From NCBI GenBank assembly GCA_003973505.1, contig QNXT01000290.1, positions 1 to 9,356 on the forward strand: a stretch of 9,356 bases of DNA. Reading direction: 5' to 3'. The position numbers and the translations under genes are program-made. This DNA comes from Bacteroidota bacterium. Lineage in GTDB: Bacteria; Bacteroidota; Bacteroidia; Bacteroidales; UBA1556. This document shows positions 1 to 5,902 of this stretch, in pieces; positions within the stretch are counted from its first letter, which is position 1, and each line of letters opens with the position of its first letter. Under the pieces are notes generated by a model. It did not search any database. It saw only the letters and a list, made by a program, of their open reading frames with translations, and had not been told where the DNA came from.

Positions 1-30
1 TCCTATTTTGATTTTCGTTATTTTCGCCGC

Positions 31-687
31 ATGACAAATCAAGAGATAATTGATAAAACGATATCATTTTTGAAATACCAATTTGCCGACGAAAGTACAG
101 GCCACGATTGGTATCATATCGAGCGTGTTTGGAAATTGGCAAAGCAAATAGCTGAGAAAGAAGGGGGCGTGGATTTATTTGTGGTAGAAATGGGTGCTTT
201 GATGCATGATATTGCCGATCATAAATTTTACGGTGGTGATGAGACGGTTGGACCTAAAAAGGCTAAAGAGTATTTATCTCAGTTTGAGATTGCTGATGAG
301 CAAGTGAATGCGATTGTTCAAATTGTAGAGGAGGTGAGTTTCAAAGGTAAAGGAGTTCCAACACCTATGACTACCATAGAAGGAGCGATAGTGCAGGATG
401 CCGATCGCTTGGATGCCATTGGAGCTATTGGGGTTGCGCGTACTTTTGCCTATGGAGGTTCTAAAAATCGAATGATTTACGACCCCAATGTGAAACCCAT
501 TTGCCATACGTCATTTGCGGCATATAAAATGAGTACTGCGCCCACAATTAATCATTTCTATGAAAAACTATTAACGCTACGCGATAAAATGAATACGGAA
601 ACAGCTCGAAAAGAGGCCCAGCGACGTCATGAATTTATGGAGTTATTTCTTCAAAATTTCTATAAGGATTGGGATGGAAATATATAG
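31..687 (+). CDS. HD-domain metal-dependent phosphohydrolase (YpgQ/YedJ-like)
   Basis: A 218-residue cytoplasmic protein with the HD-superfamily metal-binding pattern. The first His is His29 in GHDWYHIERVW (residues 24-34), the HD pair is His59-Asp60 in the sequence LMHDIAD, and the distal Asp lies in QDADRLDAIGAIG (122-134). This arrangement and the length match the small HD family that includes Bacillus subtilis YpgQ, for which (deoxy)nucleoside triphosphate pyrophosphohydrolase activity has been reported. Transferring that activity here is inference; the substrate cannot be read from the sequence. The ATG at 31 gives a complete N-terminus that fits the family. Only 30 bases lie upstream in the window and no clear ribosome binding site is seen, so promoter and upstream neighbours are unknown. 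The gene converges on mltD. I am sure of the fold and unsure of the substrate. Confidence 0.9.
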   Translation: MTNQEIIDKTISFLKYQFADESTGHDWYHIERVWKLAKQIAEKEGGVDLFVVEMGALMHDIADHKFYGGDETVGPKKAKEYLSQFEIADEQVNAIVQIVEEVSFKGKGVPTPMTTIEGAIVQDADRLDAIGAIGVARTFAYGGSKNRMIYDPNVKPICHTSFAAYKMSTAPTINHFYEKLLTLRDKMNTETARKEAQRRHEFMELFLQNFYKDWDGNI

Positions 688-718
688 GAGTAGTAGGTTT
701 CTCAAATGTTAGTTTGCA

Positions 719-737
719 ATAAAACCATTGGTTTTAT
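719..737. terminator. Small hairpin between convergent genes, possible bidirectional terminator
   Basis: A perfect 8-bp stem, ATAAAACC (719-726) and GGTTTTAT (730-737), surrounds a 3-base loop. It sits between the stop of the HD phosphohydrolase gene and the stop of mltD, which is only 2 bp beyond the stem. Its position suits a shared terminator. The stem is AT-rich and neither side has a long T tract, so it would be weak, and the assignment rests mainly on location. Confidence 0.4.
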
Positions 738-738
738 A

Positions 739-1863
739 TTACGTCCGCTTTGCGTTTTGCTTTTCCAGTTGTGCATATTGCTCTCTGCTTACACCCGATA
801 AAATTAATTTCTCATTCAAGATGAATAAACCAATTTTTTCTAAGGGTAAGGTAAGTACGTGCTTTTTGCTCGTAGCTGCAGGAATATAATCACGTCGGTA
901 TTGAGGGTTGAGGGCTTTGAGGGTGGCCATATCTATATCCAGCCAATTGGCCAATTGTTTAAAGCTTATTTTTTCGCGAATATAGACGGTGTCTGTTTCA
1001 AAGTAGCTAATTTGACTTCCTTCTTTGGCTTCAATATTATGCGCTTCGGGATAGGTCATAAAATAATTCACAGCAATAAAGGCAGGTACATAAGCACGGG
1101 TTTCACGAGGTAAGTATTGCTGAATAGTCCAAAAATCGGTTGCTCCTCCTGAGCGACGAATGGCTTTATTCACATTACCCGGACCTGCATTATAGGCAGC
1201 CAATACGAGGTTCCAATCTTGATAAATCTGATACAAATCGACAAAGTGTTGACATGCTGCCTCTGTAGCTTTATAGGGGTTCATACGGTCGTCAACTCGT
1301 GAGTTGCTATGCAAACCGTATAAACGACCTGTGCTAGGCATAAACTGCCATAACCCCATAGCGCCAGCTCTTGAGTGGGCTTTTGGGTTTAATGCCGACT
1401 CCACAATGGCTAAATATTTTAACTCTTGAGGGAGTTGGTATTTATCAAGCATTTCCTCGAAGAGAGGGAAGTAGAGTTCTTTTTTTGCTAAAGCACGAGA
1501 TATCATTTTAGGACGACGTTGCCCATAGAAATAAATCATTTTACGCACATCGGCATTATAACGAAAACTAAATGGGGAACGGGTATCCATACGCTCAATT
1601 CGTTCGCGATAGGTTGTGTCGAGGTATGATGGGATGGAATCTTCCTCAAAATCGTAATACTGAAGCCAGGGTTTAGGTTCACTATATTCCACCATGCTTG
1701 CCGTATATACACTGTCGGCATAGCTTAATAGGGGAATGTCATACATCATTGATGCCGAAGAAGTAGAGTCCTTTTTTAGACGGTTTTTCTTCTCGACAGG
1801 TATTCCGTCAGCCATGCTGCTTAACGTAATAAATGTAAGTAAAATCAAGAAAAACTGCTTCAT
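739..1863 (-). CDS. mltD: Membrane-bound lytic murein transglycosylase D-like protein
   Basis: A 374-residue exported lytic transglycosylase that would cleave the MurNAc-GlcNAc bond of peptidoglycan to give 1,6-anhydroMurNAc ends. Residues 1-19 form a signal peptide (Lys, then a hydrophobic run ending SSMADG), with no lipobox Cys and no twin-arginine motif. After a linker (about 20-125), the SLT/GH23 domain carries the catalytic Glu155 in the VESALNP motif, then GAMGLWQFMPSTGRLYG (167-183) and AAYNAGPGNV (222-231), all diagnostic of family 1 transglycosylases. Residues about 290-345 (DTVYIREKISFKQLANWL followed by LNPQYRRDYIP) resemble one degenerate LysM peptidoglycan-binding repeat, as in MltD; that is weaker than the SLT call. 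The protein lacks the several clear LysM copies of E. coli MltD. The gene lies 33 bp downstream of tatA on the same strand and is probably co-transcribed with it. It is unlikely to be a Tat substrate. Confidence 0.93.
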   Translation of the reverse strand: MKQFFLILLTFITLSSMADGIPVEKKNRLKKDSTSSASMMYDIPLLSYADSVYTASMVEYSEPKPWLQYYDFEEDSIPSYLDTTYRERIERMDTRSPFSFRYNADVRKMIYFYGQRRPKMISRALAKKELYFPLFEEMLDKYQLPQELKYLAIVESALNPKAHSRAGAMGLWQFMPSTGRLYGLHSNSRVDDRMNPYKATEAACQHFVDLYQIYQDWNLVLAAYNAGPGNVNKAIRRSGGATDFWTIQQYLPRETRAYVPAFIAVNYFMTYPEAHNIEAKEGSQISYFETDTVYIREKISFKQLANWLDIDMATLKALNPQYRRDYIPAATSKKHVLTLPLEKIGLFILNEKLILSGVSREQYAQLEKQNAKRT

Positions 1864-1896
1864 AAATGAAATTAGGTAAAAAGGTAAAAGTTAAGA

Positions 1897-2082
1897 TTAT
1901 TTCTTTTCATCAACTTTTTCGTTATCAGCTTCCTTCGTCCCCTCTTTAAATTCTTTGATGCCTTTTCCAACACCCCTCATTAATTCAGGAATTTTACGTC
2001 CACCAAAAAGCAGTACAATTATCACTAATACAATGACAACTTCGTAACCGCCCATGAAACCCAATAGTATATTGTTAATCAT
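1897..2082 (-). CDS. tatA: Sec-independent translocase subunit TatA/TatE
   Basis: A 61-residue protein with the full TatA layout. It has a short periplasmic N-terminus, one transmembrane helix (about residues 12-26, with Glu14 as the polar residue near its start), an FGG hinge (26-28), an amphipathic helix starting RKIPELMRGVGKGIKEFK (29-46) and a charged hydrophilic tail rich in Lys and Glu. Phe45 sits where TatA proteins keep a conserved Phe. TatA oligomers form the transport element of the twin-arginine pathway, which moves folded proteins across the inner membrane together with TatC. No tatC or tatB is in this window; Bacteroidota commonly scatter tat genes. A promoter-like TAGTTTTG box lies just upstream on the same strand. 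The gene is first in a probable two-gene unit with mltD. TatE is a sequence-indistinguishable alternative name. Confidence 0.93.
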   Translation of the reverse strand: MINNILLGFMGGYEVVIVLVIIVLLFGGRKIPELMRGVGKGIKEFKEGTKEADNEKVDEKK

Positions 2083-2107
2083 CGAAATGTTATTTTTAAA
2101 TTCCTCA

Positions 2108-2115
2108 CAAAACTA
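2108..2115 (-). promoter_or_regulatory. Candidate -7 promoter box for tatA-mltD
   Basis: Read on the minus strand the sequence is TAGTTTTG, an exact match to the Bacteroidota -7 consensus TAnnTTTG recognised by the primary sigma factor. It lies 26 bp before the tatA start codon, allowing a short leader of roughly 15-20 bases. No convincing -33 TTTG element is found at the expected distance. Such boxes occur by chance in AT-rich DNA, so the evidence is the match plus its location in a divergent gap. Confidence 0.42.
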
Positions 2116-2128
2116 CGTAAAAAATCAA

Positions 2129-2136
2129 TAATTTTG
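2129..2136 (+). promoter_or_regulatory. Candidate -7 promoter box for the rightward five-gene run
   Basis: TAATTTTG matches the Bacteroidota -7 consensus TAnnTTTG exactly and lies 44 bp before the ATG at 2181, so the predicted leader is about 35-40 bases. It is only 13 bp from the oppositely oriented box serving tatA, consistent with a compact divergent promoter. No clear -33 element is visible. Confidence 0.42.
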
Positions 2137-2180
2137 ACCGTCATTAATAGACGACTTATTAAGATATAATTTGTGATAAA

Positions 2181-2636
2181 ATGGTAAAAAAACTACAACT
2201 CGATTATGAGGACGATAATGAATATTACTATCTAGGTATCAGTAGTTCCATTAATGATTATCAATTGGTTTTCGATCTTAATAAGCATCTTAATATGAAC
2301 TTTAGAAGGGTTGAGGCCTTTCGCTTTTCCAATAATGGAGAAGAGTTTACCTACTCTCTTTATACTTATATCGACGATGATAATATGGTTAATTATTATT
2401 TGTTGGCCAATAAAGATGTAAGTAAAAGGTTGATTCCACAGTTTAAACACATCGATTTCATTCTCATTGTGGAAGGGGAAATAATTGATGAGGAAGTGAA
2501 AACGCTAGCGCGAGATATTAAAAAATTATCAAGAGTAATGCTTGCTTCGCAGCTTAGTGCAGACAACTTTGATAAAATTAAGGGTCTGCGTTATGAATTT
2601 GATCTTCATTTGGAAAAAGTATTTCAAAACATGTAG
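2181..2636 (+). CDS. IPExxxVDY-family protein, divergent motif
   Basis: A 151-residue cytoplasmic protein of unknown function. The N-terminal stretch LDYEDDNEYYYLGISSSINDYQLVFDLNKHL and the later IPQFKHIDFILIVEGE (residues 85-100) fit the Bacteroidota IPExxxVDY family; here the name-giving motif reads I-P-Q-F-K-H-I-D-F, with Gln for Glu, Ile for Val and Phe for Tyr. The protein is acidic, has no signal peptide or membrane segment, and its C-terminal part (about 105-148) looks helical. In other Bacteroidota I recall this family near pyruvate kinase or acpP/fabF/rnc genes; none of those is present here. It opens a rightward run, with 26 bp to the deacetylase gene. A TAATTTTG box upstream could drive it. 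The family assignment rests on pattern memory, and function is unknown for the whole family. Confidence 0.72.
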   Translation: MVKKLQLDYEDDNEYYYLGISSSINDYQLVFDLNKHLNMNFRRVEAFRFSNNGEEFTYSLYTYIDDDNMVNYYLLANKDVSKRLIPQFKHIDFILIVEGEIIDEEVKTLARDIKKLSRVMLASQLSADNFDKIKGLRYEFDLHLEKVFQNM

Positions 2637-2662
2637 TTTTCACTCAATAAGTAGCAATTCCG

Positions 2663-3295
2663 ATGTATCTCGTAAAATCGCCTTTCATTCTCACTGAGTT
2701 TTCTAAGAAATCCATTCTATGGAAATTGCCAAAGAATGAAAAACGGATTTATTTGACATTTGACGATGGTCCTGTTCCAGAAGTTACTCCCGAAGTTTTG
2801 GATTTGTTGAAAGCCTATAATGCAAAAGCCACTTTCTTTATGGTGGGTGAAAATGTTTCTCGATATCCCAATTTGCTTGAGCGTGTTCTGGATGAAGGTC
2901 ATCGGGTTGGAAATCATACTTATAACCACCTTAATGGAACAAAAAATGGCGATACGGCTTATTATAGAAATATTGTTTTGGCCAATCAGCTTATTAAGAG
3001 CACTCTTTTCCGACCTCCATATGGTCGTATTCGTCCGCGACAAATTCAAGAGATAAAAAAGAAATATCAAATTGTATTATGGTCTGTTTTGAGTGGTGAT
3101 TTTGATGTAAATATTTCTCCAGAAATATGTTTAAAAAATGTAATCAAACATTCCAAAAGTGGCTCAATTATTGTCTTTCATGATAGTATTAAAGCGAAAG
3201 AGCGAATGATTTATGCTTTAAAAGGTACATTGGATTATTTTAGTAAATTGGGTTTCGAATTTTTAGCTATCCCTCAGAATATAAAGCATGTATAA
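2663..3295 (+). CDS. NodB-fold polysaccharide deacetylase (carbohydrate esterase 4)
   Basis: A 210-residue protein made almost entirely of one NodB homology domain, which removes N- or O-acetyl groups from sugar polymers such as chitooligosaccharides, peptidoglycan or xylan using a divalent metal. All five CE4 motifs are visible: TFDDGP (residues 32-37; Asp34 as base, Asp35 as metal ligand), HTYNH (85-89; two metal-binding His), RPPYG (117-121), the LWSVLSGDFD region (139-148) and IIVFHDS (169-175; catalytic His173). It should therefore be active. There is no signal peptide or membrane anchor, so the mature protein would be cytoplasmic unless exported unconventionally; close Bacteroidota relatives share this short N-terminus. 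The stop overlaps the start of the ankyrin-barrel gene by 8 bp, suggesting translational coupling. The true substrate is not deducible. Confidence 0.9.
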   Translation: MYLVKSPFILTEFSKKSILWKLPKNEKRIYLTFDDGPVPEVTPEVLDLLKAYNAKATFFMVGENVSRYPNLLERVLDEGHRVGNHTYNHLNGTKNGDTAYYRNIVLANQLIKSTLFRPPYGRIRPRQIQEIKKKYQIVLWSVLSGDFDVNISPEICLKNVIKHSKSGSIIVFHDSIKAKERMIYALKGTLDYFSKLGFEFLAIPQNIKHV

Positions 3296-4658
3296 AATAT
3301 TTATTGTATTTATTCTTTTGTTTACATTGAGCAGCTCTTTAGATGCACAAAAGAATGTTGAATTAAACTATGCATTGATTGAGGTTGCTGCTGAAGGGAA
3401 TTTAGACTCCTTGATACAAATCCTAAAGAAAGATCCAAATCTTGATTTTCGTGATGCTAATTCGGGAACGGCCCTTTATTATGCTGTTCAAAACAATCAT
3501 TTGGATATTGTAAAAGTGTTGGTTTTTAATGGGGCTGATATGGATTACAGTCTGGATGATGGTTTCACGCCATTGATGTGTGCATGCTATAATGGATATT
3601 TTGATATTGCTGAATTTTTAGCCCGAAGTGGTGCAAATACCAACGACCGTGATCAATATTGGGCCACGGCTTTGCATTATTCTGTAGCTATTGATGATTA
3701 TTATATGGCCGATATGCTTTTATTCTATGGTGCAAAGCCTGATTTGCTTACTTATGAAAAAATCAGTCCATTATTTGTTTCCTGTTTGATTGGCGATACT
3801 GCTATTGCATCCATATTATTGAAAAAAGGAGCCAATATCAATCGATTGACCGAGACGGGTGATAGTCCTCTATCCATTGCGATTCAGCAAAACGATTCGG
3901 TGATGTTTGATTTCTTATTAGTCCATCATGCTGATGTGAATACTGCCATCAAAACAAAGTATGAGCCCTTTTCGTGGGCTCTGCTCAATAAAAATAAATA
4001 TGCTTTTGAAAAATTGAAGCCAAAAAACCCCTCTCTTATTTCCACGAAAAACAATCGCTATAATCCACTTAACATAGCTTATTCTGTAGGGGATAAAGAC
4101 TTTGTAGCGAAAATGAAATCCGAAGGTTATAGTAGTGGTTTGATGCCTTTTTTTGATGCTATAAGCACTCATGCAGCCACTAGTTTTAATGGTGATGATG
4201 CTTTTTATAGCTTTGGACTAGGATTGGAAGATGCAAAATACAATATGGGTTTTGAACTGAATTTTGGAACACGTTTTAAAAAGAAAGCTGTTTTATTTGA
4301 AGAATCGGACGGCACTTATTTGCAATTGTGGGAAGGTCGTAATTTTCTGGAATTTGCTGCACTGAAAAGCTTTCCGGTAAAACTTGAAATGATGAATATG
4401 AGTCTGTATGCAGGGCTTGGTGCTCAATTTATGTTAGGGGGTTATAATGGTGTTCGAACTAAATTGAAACCTTCCGTGGCGTTTGTGCCAAAGCTTGGAT
4501 TAAATATTGAGCTTAATCCTCTGTGTTTTATTGTAGGCTATGAATATACACCCTATAAATTGAACGGTATTTCCAATCATAAATTTAGTGTAGGTATAGG
4601 CTATCGTTTTCAATTTATTAAAAAACCTAAAAGATTTGAGTTGATATGGATGGAATAA
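3288..4658 (+). CDS. Secreted ankyrin-repeat protein with predicted C-terminal outer-membrane beta-barrel
   Basis: A 456-residue protein with three parts. Residues 1-20 form a Sec signal peptide (MYKIF, a hydrophobic core, then SSSLDA before Gln21). Residues about 27-280 hold seven or eight ankyrin repeats of about 33 residues; clear copies include GTALYYAVQNNHLDIVKVL (60-78), GFTPLMCACYNGYFDIAEFL (92-111), ATALHYSVAIDDYYMADMLL (126-145), and the copies starting ISPLFVSC (159) and DSPLSIAI (192). Later repeats are degenerate. Residues about 300-445 switch to alternating hydrophobic, Gly- and aromatic-rich strands such as FYSFGLGLED, YNMGFELNFGTRF, LYAGLGAQFMLGGY, FIVGYEYTPYK and FSVGIGYRFQF, typical of a small (about 8-strand) outer-membrane barrel. 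A 12-residue basic tail follows the last strand. Ankyrin repeats bind proteins, so a periplasmic scaffold tethered by the barrel is my inference. It overlaps the genes on both sides (8 and 13 bp). No named family is recognised for the whole protein. Confidence 0.82.
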   Translation: MYKIFIVFILLFTLSSSLDAQKNVELNYALIEVAAEGNLDSLIQILKKDPNLDFRDANSGTALYYAVQNNHLDIVKVLVFNGADMDYSLDDGFTPLMCACYNGYFDIAEFLARSGANTNDRDQYWATALHYSVAIDDYYMADMLLFYGAKPDLLTYEKISPLFVSCLIGDTAIASILLKKGANINRLTETGDSPLSIAIQQNDSVMFDFLLVHHADVNTAIKTKYEPFSWALLNKNKYAFEKLKPKNPSLISTKNNRYNPLNIAYSVGDKDFVAKMKSEGYSSGLMPFFDAISTHAATSFNGDDAFYSFGLGLEDAKYNMGFELNFGTRFKKKAVLFEESDGTYLQLWEGRNFLEFAALKSFPVKLEMMNMSLYAGLGAQFMLGGYNGVRTKLKPSVAFVPKLGLNIELNPLCFIVGYEYTPYKLNGISNHKFSVGIGYRFQFIKKPKRFELIWME

Positions 4659-5089
4659 TTAAATTTTTTGCAGTATGTAGTTTTGGTCTTACGCTGTTGT
4701 TATTTTCCTGCGATGCAGTCCGATCCGATTTGCCTAATGTGGAAGATTGTGGTACTTACGACTATAATGATTGTAATACGATTCAACCAACAGAGGCTGA
4801 GGTGCTGATTAATTTTAGCATAAGTTCAAAGGTTAAATATGTGCCGTTTGAAGTGTATGAAGGTTATGTTGATGATCAGGTTTTAAGGTTTCGTGATACA
4901 GCTTGGGCCGATCAATTAAGTTACTATTTGCCCGTGGATAAACGTTGGAGTGTCAAGGCGAAATATTTGCAAAACGAGAAAACCATTTATGTAATTGATG
5001 GAGGGAAGTTATATACACATCATAAAAAAGTTTGTGATTCAACTTGTTGGTCGGTGGATAAACTGGAGTTGAATGCCATTTTGAAATAA
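4646..5089 (+). CDS. Hypothetical lipoprotein with four conserved-looking cysteines
   Basis: A 147-residue protein of unknown function. Residues 1-21 form a lipoprotein signal peptide ending in L-F-S before Cys22, so Cys22 should be lipidated and the signal removed by LspA (encoded at 6538-7206). The residues after Cys22 (DAVRSD) do not decide between inner and outer membrane. The mature part has a Cys35-x7-Cys43 pair near the N-terminus and a C-x3-C pair (Cys130, Cys134, followed by Trp135) near the C-terminus, possibly two disulfides or one cross-link. Between them is a probable beta-rich segment including WSVKAKYLQNEKTIYVIDGG (101-120). Its start lies 13 bp inside the ankyrin-barrel gene, implying coupled translation and perhaps a shared role at the outer membrane. 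The ATG at 4646 is the only Met before the lipobox. No domain family is recognised. Confidence 0.82.
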   Translation: MDGIIKFFAVCSFGLTLLLFSCDAVRSDLPNVEDCGTYDYNDCNTIQPTEAEVLINFSISSKVKYVPFEVYEGYVDDQVLRFRDTAWADQLSYYLPVDKRWSVKAKYLQNEKTIYVIDGGKLYTHHKKVCDSTCWSVDKLELNAILK

Positions 5090-5093
5090 TCAG

Positions 5094-5726
5094 ATGAATC
5101 AACTCGAAAAGATTAAACAGTGTTTACAAACACCATTGCTAGGACTCGATGCGCAATTATTAATGGCTCCAGAGTTTCGAAAGGAGGAGATTCTTAAAAG
5201 AGATTCAAAGCAGCGACCTAAGAGGAGTGCTGTTTTACTTTTGTTAAATCCCTTTTCGGAATCGTTAAGTATTATTCTCACCAAACGATCATCAGCACTG
5301 AAAGTACATCGGGGACAAGTTTCACTGCCAGGGGGTAGGGTAGATGACCATGACGAAAATGCGATTGCAACGGCATTGCGGGAGACGGAGGAAGAAATTG
5401 GAATTTCTCCCGATAAAATTGAGGTTATTGGACAATTAAGTAATCTATTTATTCCCCCAACGCATTTTGATGTATGTCCGATAGTGGGTGTGCTAAAAGA
5501 AAAACCCATTTATAAAATAAATCCTGATGAGGTGGAAGAAGTTGTGGAGGTTCCTTTATCGCAATTGCTGGATATAGAAAATATTAAAAGAAAGGTGTTT
5601 CACACCAGCACTAGTGGAATCAATCGCACAGCACCCTATTATAATGTAATGGGCTTGGAAGTTTGGGGTGCAACGGCAATGATTCTTAGTGAGTTTGTCG
5701 AATTGATTAAGTCGGATTATTTATAA
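5094..5726 (+). CDS. Nudix hydrolase, NudL/CoA-pyrophosphatase type
   Basis: A 210-residue Nudix hydrolase of the coenzyme A pyrophosphatase group, which splits CoA or its oxidised or acylated forms into 3',5'-ADP and phosphopantetheine derivatives using Mg2+ or Mn2+. Two signatures support this. The CoA-specific UPF0035-type motif appears as ILTKRSSALKVHRGQVSLPGG (one residue run, 61-81), and the Nudix box follows from Gly81 to Ile104, with RETEEEIG (96-103) supplying the metal-binding Glu residues. The first Glu of the box is Asp87, a substitution also seen in characterised CoA-type members such as E. coli YeaB/NudL. The protein is cytoplasmic. It begins 4 bp after the lipoprotein gene and ends the rightward run, just before the 162-bp palindrome. 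The substrate is inferred from the family motif; action on another nucleotide is possible. Confidence 0.88.
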   Translation: MNQLEKIKQCLQTPLLGLDAQLLMAPEFRKEEILKRDSKQRPKRSAVLLLLNPFSESLSIILTKRSSALKVHRGQVSLPGGRVDDHDENAIATALRETEEEIGISPDKIEVIGQLSNLFIPPTHFDVCPIVGVLKEKPIYKINPDEVEEVVEVPLSQLLDIENIKRKVFHTSTSGINRTAPYYNVMGLEVWGATAMILSEFVELIKSDYL

Positions 5727-5738
5727 TTCTAGGCATTA

Positions 5739-5900
5739 ATACCAATTTAATATTGAAAGGCCCTATATAAATTCTAAATATTTTTTTCTTTAACGAGACT
5801 CGAAAAGTTAAGCATAGCCTGAGCTATGGTTCACTTTTAAGGCGAAGTAAAAGGGAAAAAGATAACGAATTTATAGGGTGTTTTGATATTAATTTGGTAT
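5739..5900. repeat. 162-bp imperfect palindrome, MITE-like or dispersed hairpin repeat
   Basis: This non-coding stretch fills most of the 176-bp gap between two convergent genes and is an inverted repeat over its whole length. The ends are ATACCAATTTAATAT (5739-5753) and, on the other strand, ATACCAAATTAATAT (5900-5886), 15 bp with one mismatch. Next inward come GCCCTATATAAATTC against CACCCTATAAATTC, then T-rich arms, then AAAAGTTAAG against AAAAGTGAAC. The centre is CATAGC-CTGA-GCTATG (5813-5828), a 6-bp stem with a 4-base loop. The right end is 2 bp short of the stop of the thiamine pyrophosphokinase gene. It holds no convincing ORF. As RNA it would fold on both strands and could terminate both transcripts. 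Terminal repeats plus internal symmetry fit a MITE or palindromic repeat; no unambiguous target-site duplication was found. Confidence 0.75.
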
Positions 5901-5902
5901 AA

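Noticed and set aside
859..1113. 84-codon ORF on the plus strand
   Set aside because: Antisense to the LysM-like end of mltD; no support beyond being open.
739..1863. MltD as a Tat substrate because tatA is next door
   Set aside because: The signal peptide has no twin-arginine motif; it is an ordinary Sec signal, so adjacency does not imply transport by Tat.
2165..2173. TATAATTTG just before the ATG at 2181 as a promoter box
   Set aside because: The spacing between TA and TTTG is three bases, not two, and it sits only 7 bases before the start codon; the TAATTTTG box at 2129 fits better.
2717..3070. 117-codon ORF on the minus strand
   Set aside because: It is antisense to the deacetylase gene with all five CE4 motifs; the translation is low-complexity Ile/Asn-rich and resembles nothing.
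4646..5089. Ankyrin protein plus small lipoprotein as a toxin-immunity pair
   Set aside because: Neither protein has a recognisable toxin, nuclease or secretion-cargo domain, and the barrel-like C-terminus suggests an envelope anchor instead.
5099..5509. 136-codon ORF on the minus strand
   Set aside because: It lies wholly inside the Nudix hydrolase gene, which has strong motifs, and its translation is Ser/Asn/Cys-rich with no recognisable domain; it is a shadow frame.
5727..5902. Small RNA gene or TPP riboswitch near the thiamine pyrophosphokinase gene
   Set aside because: This gap is at the 3' end of that gene, not upstream, and no conserved TPP-riboswitch core was recognised; the symmetry is explained better by a palindromic repeat.
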